19,715 bases of DNA from positions 1 to 19,715 of the forward strand of contig JAUVXN010000013.1 in assembly GCA_030603605.1 (NCBI GenBank). The letters are read 5' to 3'. The DNA is from Dehalococcoidales bacterium. Its GTDB lineage: Bacteria; Chloroflexota; Dehalococcoidia; Dehalococcoidales; RBG-16-60-22. The notes beneath the pieces were generated by a model. It had not been told where the DNA came from, searched no databases, and worked only from the letters and a program-made list of their open reading frames with translations. The position numbers were made by a program, and so were the translations under genes. Positions within the stretch are counted from its first letter, which is position 1, and each line of letters opens with the position of its first letter. Shown in pieces: positions 7,386 through 15,800 of the stretch.

Positions 7386-7426
7386 AGTGAACATCCATCA
7401 AATCGTATCTCACATTGTGGTTCACT
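7386..7426. repeat. Short inverted repeat in the dctM to HPrK-like gap
   Basis: AGTGAAC (7386-7392) and GTTCACT (7420-7426) form a 7-bp perfect inverted repeat with a 27-nt spacer, in the 116-bp gap between the end of dctM and the GTG start of the HPrK-like gene. It could be a weak hairpin or a pair of operator half-sites separating the transporter from the comA-kor part of the series. The repeat is short enough that chance is a real possibility. Confidence 0.3.
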
Positions 7427-7448
7427 ACCCGAACTTACTTTATTATGC

Positions 7449-8768
7449 TCATACCGGCTTCTTAATCATTGTGCCGGGAAGCCACATACCTATCTGGGGG
7501 AATACTATACATAAAGTCAAACCAATTAGTTGAAGTATGGTAAAGGGGAAGATTGAGCGGTAAATATCTCCCATGGTTACACCTGGCGGCACAATGCCCT
7601 TCAGCCAGAACAGGACAAAGCCGAATGGGGGCGACAGGTAAGCAATCTGTATATTGACGATGAAAATGATGCCAAACCATAGCTTGCTGAAGCCCAGAGC
7701 TACAATTATAGGCACATACAGGGGAGTGACCAGCATTATTATCGCCCAGTCATCCATAACACACCCGAGTATCAGGATAACGAACATCATCATAATCAGG
7801 ATACCCCATTTGCCACCGGGCATCGACAGAACAGTTGAAGTCACCACGTCCTGGCAGCCTAAAGCGCTAAAGACGTTGACAAAGAGGTTGGCTCCAATAA
7901 GAATCCACACACCCATAGAGGCTAGCTGAACGGTAGTAGACATTGAGTCTTTAAACACCTGCCAGCTGAGTTTGCGGTATACAGCATTAATGATAAGGGC
8001 GCCAGCGGCACCAAAACAGGCTGCCTCTGTCGGCGTCGCTATCCCCAGCCAGATTACGCCGAGAACGATAAAGATAAGGACTAGGAATGGCCAGATGGCG
8101 GTGACCGATTTGGCTTTCTCACCCCAGGAGACCCTCTCCTCCGGCGGTATTGCCGGACCCATGTGCGGCTGCAGTTTGCACCTTATACCAATGTAAGTTA
8201 TATACATGGTAGCCAGCATCAACCCGGGCATGACCCCTCCCATAAATAGAGCCCCTATTGATTCCTTGGCGATAACACCGTAGAAAATAAAGGGAACGCT
8301 GGGGGGAATGAGGGCACCCAGTGCCCCCCCGGCTCCTACACAGCCAATGGCTATTGTCTTATGGTACTTACGCTTTAACATAGATGGGATGGCTATCAGT
8401 CCCATGGTAATAGTAGCTGGGGGAGTTATCCCGGTAATAGCGGCGAAGAAGGTGCAGATGATGACAGTTCCCATTGCCAGTCCGCCGCTGAGACTACCAA
8501 TCAACTTGTATCCCATATCATAGGCGGCGTCGGCAATACCCGAATATCGCACCAGGTTCCCCATGAAAATGAACATAGGGACGGTTACAAGGACAGCCTG
8601 CCACGGAGTGTAAAAAAAGGTCATAGCAGCAGCTAAGAGAGTCCGGGGACTCATCAGGACGGCGAATAGAATTGCAGTGCCACCCAAACCAAGGGCAACA
8701 GGCAATCCCATAAACAGGGAGCTAAAGAGGCACACAAACATTAATATGGTAATAAGTTCAGCACTCAA
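7449..8768 (-). CDS. dctM: TRAP transporter large permease (DctM)
   Basis: A 439-residue, strongly hydrophobic protein with about a dozen membrane segments: the 12-helix large subunit of a tripartite ATP-independent periplasmic transporter. It is the ion-coupled translocation pore for an organic anion. Recognisable DctM features are the N-terminal GLPVALGLGG, repeated Gly/Pro-rich re-entrant segments (GITPPATITMG, IPPSVPFIFYG) and a cytoplasmic loop at about residues 200-225. The best start is a TTG at 8768, preceded by GGGGA about 10 nt upstream; an ATG nine codons further in is an alternative. A 114-bp gap separates it from dctQ, longer than usual within TRAP operons, and I see no gene or clear signal in that gap. 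Confidence 0.95.
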   Translation of the reverse strand: MSAELITILMFVCLFSSLFMGLPVALGLGGTAILFAVLMSPRTLLAAAMTFFYTPWQAVLVTVPMFIFMGNLVRYSGIADAAYDMGYKLIGSLSGGLAMGTVIICTFFAAITGITPPATITMGLIAIPSMLKRKYHKTIAIGCVGAGGALGALIPPSVPFIFYGVIAKESIGALFMGGVMPGLMLATMYITYIGIRCKLQPHMGPAIPPEERVSWGEKAKSVTAIWPFLVLIFIVLGVIWLGIATPTEAACFGAAGALIINAVYRKLSWQVFKDSMSTTVQLASMGVWILIGANLFVNVFSALGCQDVVTSTVLSMPGGKWGILIMMMFVILILGCVMDDWAIIMLVTPLYVPIIVALGFSKLWFGIIFIVNIQIAYLSPPFGFVLFWLKGIVPPGVTMGDIYRSIFPFTILQLIGLTLCIVFPQIGMWLPGTMIKKPV

Positions 8769-8882
8769 TCTCGTGTGTCCCCGGTAATTCTAAAATTCAT
8801 AAGCATATAAATCTCACTTAGCCATTTACCTTATTAATGCAAAGGGCTTGAAATCCTTCTTTATCTTTTACTATCCCCGACT

Positions 8883-9437
8883 TTATGTCCTACCTTGAGA
8901 GAAAAAACCAGAGGGCTTGCTTCCGCTCTGCACTGCTCCTTTACCGAGCACTATCCTGACATCTAGGACAAATTTCTTTATTGCCACCAGCAGGACCAAT
9001 AAACCCCCCAGAGGTATCAGTGACTTCAGGTGGTAGAGGGGTAGCCGAACCGCAGTTGACGTCATCTGACGAATGGCAAAAGATGCGTTAGCCGCTTCTA
9101 TCCCCTTCCATATCAATACGGAACAATATAGCAAGGTGAAGGAAAAAGTAATTATATCAAGAATCGCCTTGGTACGAGTAGAAAGGCGGCCGTAGAATAT
9201 GTCTAACTTGACGAATGCGCCTTTTTGGAGGGCGTATCCCCCACCAAGGCAAGCAAGTGTAACCATAGCGAACTGAAGTGTTAGCCAAATCCATAGAGAG
9301 GGCTTGTTGAACAGATACCTCATTACTACATCGAATACACCCAAACACATCAAGTACATGAGAACGACCCACACTGCCCTCCCCGCCCATTCATTGGTGG
9401 ACTCAATTGTTTGGCCTATCTGGCTCCAAACTTTCAC
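8883..9437 (-). CDS. dctQ: TRAP transporter small permease (DctQ)
   Basis: A small membrane protein with four predicted helices, matching the DctQ subunit that pairs with DctM to form the inner-membrane part of a TRAP transporter. The second helix region contains MRYLFNKP and an LWIWLTLQFAMV segment, near the 'W...' pattern typical of DctQ. I prefer the GTG at 9437 (184 residues) because GGAGGG (minus strand, 9448-9453) lies 10 nt upstream. The frame can also start at a TTG at 9455 (190 residues), but no ribosome-binding site precedes that codon. The C-terminal tail is short, basic and hydrophilic. It follows dctP after about 31 bp. Confidence 0.92.
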   Translation of the reverse strand: MKVWSQIGQTIESTNEWAGRAVWVVLMYLMCLGVFDVVMRYLFNKPSLWIWLTLQFAMVTLACLGGGYALQKGAFVKLDIFYGRLSTRTKAILDIITFSFTLLYCSVLIWKGIEAANASFAIRQMTSTAVRLPLYHLKSLIPLGGLLVLLVAIKKFVLDVRIVLGKGAVQSGSKPSGFFSQGRT

Positions 9438-9468
9438 TAAGGATACGCCCTCCAATTTTTACTCAAGA

Positions 9469-10611
9469 TTACAGCCGACCAACGTCCCTGAGGAACTCCT
9501 TCTGTAGCTCGATTCCCTGGGCACAGCCTGCCGATAGTTCAGCGACCTTGGGGTATACTAGCTCCACGCACCGCTGAGTCATTCTGGTTACTTCTGTATC
9601 GGATAGGTATATAACCTCGCCGCCATAATCCTCAATGGCTGCTAGTGCCTCAATTACTCCTGCATAGTGCAGTCGACTGGACTCGAAGTAGTTGGGCATG
9701 AACACATCGTCGATGCGGTCCCTCTGCCACTGCGTCAGGGCATTCCAGCTATCAAGGCCTACGTATATTTCCTGGCACTGATTTGGACACCATCCTGGCT
9801 GGATTGCATAGTCTATAACCTCGTAGAATTTCATGTCATCCGTGCCGCCGGTGTCCCAGAAGGTGCCTTCAATGGTGCCCAGCTTTACCGCCATATATAT
9901 CTCGCCACCAGGCATAGCCACCGGTACACCACCCATGGCGGAAAGGAATACCGCTTGAGGACCACCAGCCCTCATCTTGATCCCCTCGAAGTCCTCCCAT
10001 TTGTTTATGGGCTTGTTGGGGAATGCGGCATTGGGTCCCTGGGAACACCAACCAGCCCAGTGCATATTGACCCTGTTAGCTCCTGCCTCAACAATATCAT
10101 ATATACGATATTTAGGGTCTCCCTTCACCCAGGCCCAGCCTTCGAAGTGATTTGCACAACCAAACGCGTTTCCATAGGCGTGCATACCCTCGGGCAAATC
10201 TCCGCTATAGACAGTGGCCCAACCAGCATAGACGTCGGTCATCCCCGAAGCAGTAGCGCCGAACGCCTCATCCGAGCTGGTTATGGAGCCAACAGCGAGC
10301 AGCTCGATTTTCACCGTGCCTTCGGTTGCCGCTTCCACGTCCCTAATCCAGGGGATTAGACCAAGGGGCCAACCGGCGTCTGACGAATCAAAGCATGGCT
10401 GGAATACCCACTCGGTCACCTCTGATGGAGGACCATATTCTGGCGCTGGTGTCGGAGCTGGCGCTGGAGCTGGCGCTGGTGCCGGAGCCGGAGCTGGCGC
10501 TGGTACCGGAGCTGGTGCAGGTGCTGGCGCCGGGCAGCCAATAGCAGCCAGGCTTATGGCTAACAGCAATGCCAATGGGATTAGCAATATTTTCCTTTTC
10601 ATCCTTTTCAC
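9469..10611 (-). CDS. dctP: TRAP transporter substrate-binding lipoprotein (DctP)
   Basis: A 380-residue extracytoplasmic solute receptor. It begins with a basic, hydrophobic signal peptide (1-25) and a lipobox-like AIGC whose Cys26 would be lipidated. Residues 27-57 are an almost uninterrupted Pro-Ala repeat linking the lipid anchor to the binding domain (about 63-380). The binding domain has the family signature around IKMRAGG (211-217), whose Arg214 normally salt-bridges the substrate carboxylate, and the helix MAVKLGTIEGTFWD (240-253). The substrate should therefore be an organic anion; whether it is a sulfonate, a 2-oxoacid or another acid cannot be read. Ribosome-binding site AAAGGAG precedes the ATG. 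It heads dctP-dctQ-dctM and sits 221 bp from the aminotransferase, so it may have its own promoter. Confidence 0.93.
   Translation of the reverse strand: MKRMKRKILLIPLALLLAISLAAIGCPAPAPAPAPVPAPAPAPAPAPAPAPAPTPAPEYGPPSEVTEWVFQPCFDSSDAGWPLGLIPWIRDVEAATEGTVKIELLAVGSITSSDEAFGATASGMTDVYAGWATVYSGDLPEGMHAYGNAFGCANHFEGWAWVKGDPKYRIYDIVEAGANRVNMHWAGWCSQGPNAAFPNKPINKWEDFEGIKMRAGGPQAVFLSAMGGVPVAMPGGEIYMAVKLGTIEGTFWDTGGTDDMKFYEVIDYAIQPGWCPNQCQEIYVGLDSWNALTQWQRDRIDDVFMPNYFESSRLHYAGVIEALAAIEDYGGEVIYLSDTEVTRMTQRCVELVYPKVAELSAGCAQGIELQKEFLRDVGRL
10444..10535. repeat. GC-rich hexamer repeat encoding the Pro-Ala linker
   Basis: A run of imperfect 6-bp units of the form GGNGCN on the + strand (one Ala-Pro pair per unit on the minus strand) makes up the linker of the DctP lipoprotein. 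The units vary at both third positions, so the dipeptide is conserved while the DNA has diverged, which points to selection on the protein rather than recent slippage. The repeat is nevertheless a likely hotspot for length variation and assembly error. Confidence 0.85.
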
Positions 10612-10721
10612 TCCTTTCTTTAAAAATTTGTCTTAGTCCGCTTTCTTCTTAGATTAATACTCTCTATATTATCACCCCCTTTTCTACATTATTTCAGCGC
10701 TGGACAAACTTGGTATTTAGC

Positions 10722-10815
10722 TTAGCCGAAAGGTGAACCAAGTCTCACATAATTATGTCACTGTGTCAAGTCATGGGACAAGCTTGTCGGGTCTCCTTTC
10801 AAACCTTTCGGCTAA
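10722..10815. repeat. 13-bp inverted repeat with internal 12-bp palindrome between aminotransferase and dctP
   Basis: TTAGCCGAAAGGT (10722-10734) and ACCTTTCGGCTAA (10803-10815) are perfect inverted copies 68 bp apart. Inside lies the perfect palindrome GACAAGCTTGTC (10777-10788). The element occupies most of the 221-bp gap between the aminotransferase stop (10833) and the dctP start (10611). There is no flanking T-run, so it is not a textbook terminator. It could be a processing or attenuation structure, an operator region for the TRAP genes, or a small repeat element. I see no target-site duplication. Confidence 0.6.
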
Positions 10816-10832
10816 ACTGATTATATCATTAT

Positions 10833-12179
10833 CTAGCTTGGCTTTAGGGCAGCTATTACTGGTAATATACGGTCAAGCATTTCATCTGCCTGCTCCATGG
10901 TTATTATGCATGGTGGACCAATGAAAAGTCTGCTTCCTCCGTAGCCGGAGATTGGTCGTGCCAGGACTCCTCTCTCCCACATCTGACGCTGGATATTGCT
11001 CCTCATCTCTGGAGAAAATGCTGCCTTGGTAGTCTTGTTGGCAACTATTTCCACTCCAATCATCAGACCCAGCGCAGTGTAGCCGCCCACGCAGGGGAGA
11101 GGCTTGAATTCAGCCTCAAGGCGTTCCGCGATATGCTTGCCTACCTTGGCGGTATTCTCGACTACCTTGTCTCTGGCATAGATGTTCAGGGTGGCTATTG
11201 AGGCAGCAGCAGCAACCGCATGTCCGCTGTAGGTATAGCCGTGCCAAAGCGGGTTATCCTTCAAAACCTGATAAATCTTATCGCTAATTGCCACTCCCCC
11301 AAAAGGAACGTAACCGGCGTTAATCGCCTTGGCCATGGTCATCATGTCCGGTGTGACATCCCAATTTTGCAGGGCGAATAGCTTGCCGGTTTTGACGAAG
11401 CCGCTCTGAACCTCGTCACCAATCATCAACACGTTGTGCTCGTCACATATCTTTCTTACCATTGGCCAGTACTCTGGCACTGGTGAAATCAGGCCGGCGG
11501 CACCCATCACCGGCTCAGCCATAAAAGCGGCTACTGTTCCTACTCCCTCGCTCTGAATAACTTCAGCAAGATATCGAGCACACTGCATATTGCAGTCGGG
11601 ATACTTCAACCCGAACATACAGCGATAACAGTAGTAAGAAGGGATGAAGATAAAACCGGGCGTTGGCGGCCCAATGCCTTCCCACGTAGTCCCTCTGCCT
11701 AGAGATGTACTCCACGTGGCGCCACCAAAGCCGTGGTAGGCACCATAGAAGCAGATGGCTTTCCATTTGTTCTTACCTTGAAGTGACCAGTATAGGCGAG
11801 CGAATTTAAGAGCAGAGTCAATGGCTTCCGAACCGCCTGAGGTGAAGTGAAAATGGTCTAACCCCTTTGGCATGAACTCAGCCAGCTTCTGGGCACACTC
11901 AATCGTCTTGGCATTGGACCATCCAAACCATATATGGGTAGTGCCGAGGTTATTTATCTGTTCTTGCACGGCGTCAGCGATTTCCTTCTGGCCGTAACCT
12001 AAGAGGGCGTATCCCAACTGCGCCCCCATGTCAATATACTCCTTACCCTCTGTGTCCACCAACCAGATGCCGTGCCCCTTTTCAATCACCAATCCCACAT
12101 TGTGCCCGATGGGGAAATAGGGATGTATTATGTGTTCGGCATCCCATTTGATAAGTTCTTCTGTCCGCTTACTAACCAT
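10833..12179 (-). CDS. Class III (omega) aminotransferase, possible taurine/omega-amino acid:2-oxoacid type
   Basis: A 448-residue PLP enzyme of aminotransferase class III. Conserved sites are SGGSEA (114-119), YGAYHG (145-150) that stacks on PLP, D255 in GDEV (254-257) that binds the pyridine nitrogen, the Schiff-base Lys284 in MAKAINAGYVP, and HGYTYSGH (313-320). Arg417 in GGSRLFIGP is placed to bind a substrate carboxylate. The family moves amino groups from omega-amino acids or amines (taurine, beta-alanine, GABA, diamines) to pyruvate or 2-oxoglutarate. Four cysteines at 184, 187, 196 and 200 look like a small metal-binding insertion. A strong AAGGAGGAG ribosome-binding site precedes the ATG. 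In this neighbourhood taurine-type substrates are plausible, but glutamate-1-semialdehyde aminomutase-like or other omega-transaminase activity cannot be excluded. Confidence 0.88.
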   Translation of the reverse strand: MVSKRTEELIKWDAEHIIHPYFPIGHNVGLVIEKGHGIWLVDTEGKEYIDMGAQLGYALLGYGQKEIADAVQEQINNLGTTHIWFGWSNAKTIECAQKLAEFMPKGLDHFHFTSGGSEAIDSALKFARLYWSLQGKNKWKAICFYGAYHGFGGATWSTSLGRGTTWEGIGPPTPGFIFIPSYYCYRCMFGLKYPDCNMQCARYLAEVIQSEGVGTVAAFMAEPVMGAAGLISPVPEYWPMVRKICDEHNVLMIGDEVQSGFVKTGKLFALQNWDVTPDMMTMAKAINAGYVPFGGVAISDKIYQVLKDNPLWHGYTYSGHAVAAAASIATLNIYARDKVVENTAKVGKHIAERLEAEFKPLPCVGGYTALGLMIGVEIVANKTTKAAFSPEMRSNIQRQMWERGVLARPISGYGGSRLFIGPPCIITMEQADEMLDRILPVIAALKPS

Positions 12180-12199
12180 TTTCCTTCTCCTCCTTTATA

Positions 12200-12799
12200 T
12201 TAATGTTTACCCTTAATGAGTTTAGATATACCCTGTATTACCGGGCTGACATAGGGTGCGAACCCTGGATGTCCATCTGTCAGAAGTTCAGGGTTACTAA
12301 AACCCAAAGCGAGTTCACCTCTCAATAATTTTAGTAATACCTTTGTGGGGCCATGAAACCTAAAATCCTGGTCCTTAAAGTGCAGTAACCCCGAACCTCC
12401 GGAGAGTTTCCCCTGGCTTATGGCGAAGTGACCGCTTAAAGGGCTATCAGAAGCTTCGATATTGACATTTATCTGCTTAGTCCTCTTTAACACTGACATC
12501 AGTCTCTCAGATTCTAACTCTGACATTAGCTCTTTAGATTTTACAGCAAGTACGTCTACGCCTTCCCATAGGAAATCCATGAATTTGTCTGAAGCTTCAG
12601 GCGCCTCGCTTACAAACTTCGCCGCATCAATTTCTATCAGCTTGCCTATTATCTTCGATAGTAAATCTGGCACTTCCTTCAGCATTTTTTCAATGCCGTA
12701 GTTGCCTATTTCATCAAGAGTGAGAGGTAAAGCTTCTCTTAACTCTTCAGCAGGCATTTGAAGCATTTTTTCTATCTTCTCTGTAAACTCTACTGACAT
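12200..12799 (-). CDS. SCP2 (sterol carrier)-like domain protein of unknown function
   Basis: A 199-residue soluble protein without signal peptide or membrane segments. The N-terminal half (1-110) is Leu/Glu/Lys-rich and mostly helical. The C-terminal half (about 110-195), with GHFAISQGKLSGGSG followed by a phosphate/loop-rich segment and a LLRGELALGFSNPE stretch, has the pattern of SCP2-like lipid-binding domains, in which a small beta sheet forms a hydrophobic pocket. The match is by general pattern only, so the family call is tentative. It lies 9 bp after the GltD/molybdopterin fusion and 20 bp before the aminotransferase, so it is clearly part of that operon. Its job there is unknown; binding an acyl-CoA or another hydrophobic ligand would fit the fold. 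Confidence 0.6.
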   Translation of the reverse strand: MSVEFTEKIEKMLQMPAEELREALPLTLDEIGNYGIEKMLKEVPDLLSKIIGKLIEIDAAKFVSEAPEASDKFMDFLWEGVDVLAVKSKELMSELESERLMSVLKRTKQINVNIEASDSPLSGHFAISQGKLSGGSGLLHFKDQDFRFHGPTKVLLKLLRGELALGFSNPELLTDGHPGFAPYVSPVIQGISKLIKGKH

Positions 12800-12808
12800 T
12801 TTTCTTCC

Positions 12809-15800
12809 CTATTGAGATTCAGCCTTCCATACCCGGCAGAGAAAGGCTCGACATTGCATAACCCCTATGGCGGGGTCGTAAGGTGGGTCAAGAGTCAACA
12901 ACGCATTTATATTTGAATCAAAGCAACCATATTCGGGTCCGGGTTTCTCGGGAAACCACCAGCCATGGGGTCCGGCGACCACATCCGGATGCATTTCCGG
13001 AATTAGCCGTGCTTTGAATTTAATGGGCTGTTCACCCTTAGACTTAGGTGTGTCAAGGTATACCCTGTCTCCCGTGCTGATGCCGAGTTTGGAGGCTGTC
13101 TCCGGATTTATCTCAAGGTAGGCTTCAGGTGCCAACCGGCGTTGGCGGTCGATTTGCCTGCCCTCGCTGTGCATGTAGCTCCATATTCTATAGTGCGTGT
13201 AAATCAAAGGGAATTCCTTGAAGAGCTCAGGTGTGCTTACTGGACCATCAGGAGGCTCCTGGTAGACAGGTAGCGGGTCATACCCCACCGCCTCAAAAAC
13301 TGATGAATATAGTTCAACTTTGCCGCTAGCCGTACCGAAAGGAGGTTGGCTCCTTTCATATCTTCTGAACTCTCTGGGCAGTGTTATCCTTGAGCCTGGT
13401 TTCTGGTAAAGTTCATCATAGGTGATGCCAAGGTATTTAAGCCTCCAGTCAAGCCAGTCCTTGACGCTGTGCCAAGGGGTAACATCCATTCCCATCCTTC
13501 TGGCTAGCTCAATCGCTACTTCCCTGTCATCTTTACATTCGCCCAGAGGTTCTACCAATTTCGGCGTTGCGATGATGTAGTTGGATGGATAACCAAAAGC
13601 CCCCGACAGCAAGTCGATTTCCTGATAGAAAGCCGCTGGAAGCACAATATCAGCCAGCTCAGCGGTTGGTGTCATGAAGAAATCGGATACAAAGGTAAAG
13701 TCAAGCTTGTTCTTCATAACATCCCATATCTCCCGGTTTCCTATCTCCGCCACGATTAGATTATCGCAAACACACCACAATCCTCTAACCTCACCTCTTC
13801 CCATGGCGCGGATAGTACCAGGAATGTCACAGACCCGGCCCTTATGCATAAATGGATATTCTTTGGCGCCTATCCGCTTTGCCTCCACGGCAGCGGGACC
13901 CATAATACCCTTATCCATGTCATAGATGTGCCAGAACAGCGCGTCGCGATAAGTCCGGTAATATAAAAGGTTGCCTCCGGGGACGTCTACATTGCCACAT
14001 AAGGCTATTAAAATCGATATGGCTCTGGATTGTTGCGTGGAAGTAATTATTTGGGCACCGGCGCCTAATCGCACGTAAACACATCCAGGTGTATTGGTGG
14101 CATATAACTTGGCGGCCCTGATTATATCCTCTCTGGCTAGGCCAGTTACCTTAGCCGCCCACTCGGGCGGATATTTTTGAATGTGCTCCTTCAGCTTATC
14201 AAACCCCACGCACCATTTCTTAACGAACTCTTTATCATAAAGCTCTTCATTTATAATCACGTGTGCCATAGCTAAAGCCAAAGCCATGTCTGTTCCCGGT
14301 CTAATCCGCAACCATATATCAGCCCGCTTTGCCATGGGCGTGGGTCTGGGGTCGATGACTAGTAACTTGGCGCCATTACGCAGGCCTCTATAGACAGCCC
14401 GTGTGTCACGCGGAGTACCTACTTCGGGGATTGACCCCCAGAACACGATGCATTTTGAGTGTTCATAGTCCGGACCAAACTCATAAGTGATTGAGTCGCC
14501 AAAAGTTATCCAGTTCTGAAATTCGTCTGGAGTTTGACAGGTATACCGCCCCCAGTGAGTGTTTGGGCAGGGCCATAACTTTTCAGCTATGGCTATAGTC
14601 TCCAGTCCGACATGTTTTTGTCCAGAGCCACAGGAGATGTGGATGGCTTCTGGCCCGTATTTCTCCTTTATTTCCTTCAATTTCCCGGCAATCGTGTTTA
14701 GAGCTTCATCCCAGGATATGCGCTCCCATTTGCCCTCTCCTCTTTCTCCAGCTCTCTTTAACGGGTACAGTAATCGGTCAGGGTGATACATGACATCGGG
14801 GATAGTTGCTCCCTTAATGCACTGGGTAACGCAGTTCATACAACGGCTAGCCTCTTCAATTCCCATCCGGTCGCTGTAACCCAGCGCAGTCTCCTGGAAA
14901 GAGCCAACAGCTTCAGCAGGTGTCAGAGTGGGCATTCTCTGGCGGCTCTTTTCACCTACGAGGCCAGTCACCATTTCTGGCATGGGCGCTTCCTTGATTT
15001 CCGGTTTTTCCGGCTCAGGACCCCCCAGGTACTTGATGATGGAAGAAGCCGCCTTACGTCCAGCGGCAATACTATCTACCACTGTGCCGGCACCGACTAC
15101 AACATCTCCAGCGGCGAAAAGACCAGGGATATCAGTGGCTAAGGTCGAAGGGTTGACTACCACCGTGCCGCGGGAAGTTACCTTCAATTTATTAGCTTTC
15201 CTCAGGGATGATATATCGGCGGTCTGACCAATAGCGACTATTACCGCATCAGCATCCATTGAGTATTCGCTGCCCAGAATGGCAACGGGGCGAGGCCGAC
15301 CAGTCTCATCAAGCTCACCAAGCTCCATCTTATAGCACTCTATACCCACAACTTGGTTGTGTCCGTCACCAAGGAATCTCTTCGGGTCAGTTAAGAACTT
15401 AAATTGGATGCCCTCACTCCTGGCTTTCTCTACTTCCTCAGGCAACGCCGGCATTTCCTTCTCCGAGCGCCGGTAGATAATAGAGACTTCTTCTACACCA
15501 AGTCTAAGAGCACACCTGGCTGAATCTATCGCCTCATTACCGCCACCAATTATTATGACCTTGCCACCAAGACGAATCCTCTTGCCCTGTTTAATATCTT
15601 TCAGGAAGGGTAGGGCATGATAGATACCATTCAAATCTGAGCTTGGAATCGCTAGGGTGGCAGACTTTTGGCAGCCAACGGAGACCAGGACAGCGTTATA
15701 CTTCTGGAGGAGGCTATCAATTGTCAGGCTTTTGCCAATCGGTGTGTTGGTCTTAATTTGTACACCCAGAGCCGTGATATAATCGATGTCGGCTTGGACT

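Noticed and set aside
9667..10359. Open frame of 230 codons on the + strand
   Set aside because: It lies wholly antisense to dctP, has no ribosome-binding site or family resemblance, and is explained by the codon composition of the real gene.
10283..10636. Gly-Ala repeat protein on the + strand
   Set aside because: It is the complement of the Pro-Ala linker of DctP; the GA repeat follows automatically from the hexamer DNA repeat.
10722..10815. Miniature transposable element
   Set aside because: The inverted repeats would fit, but no target-site duplication or second copy is visible in the window.
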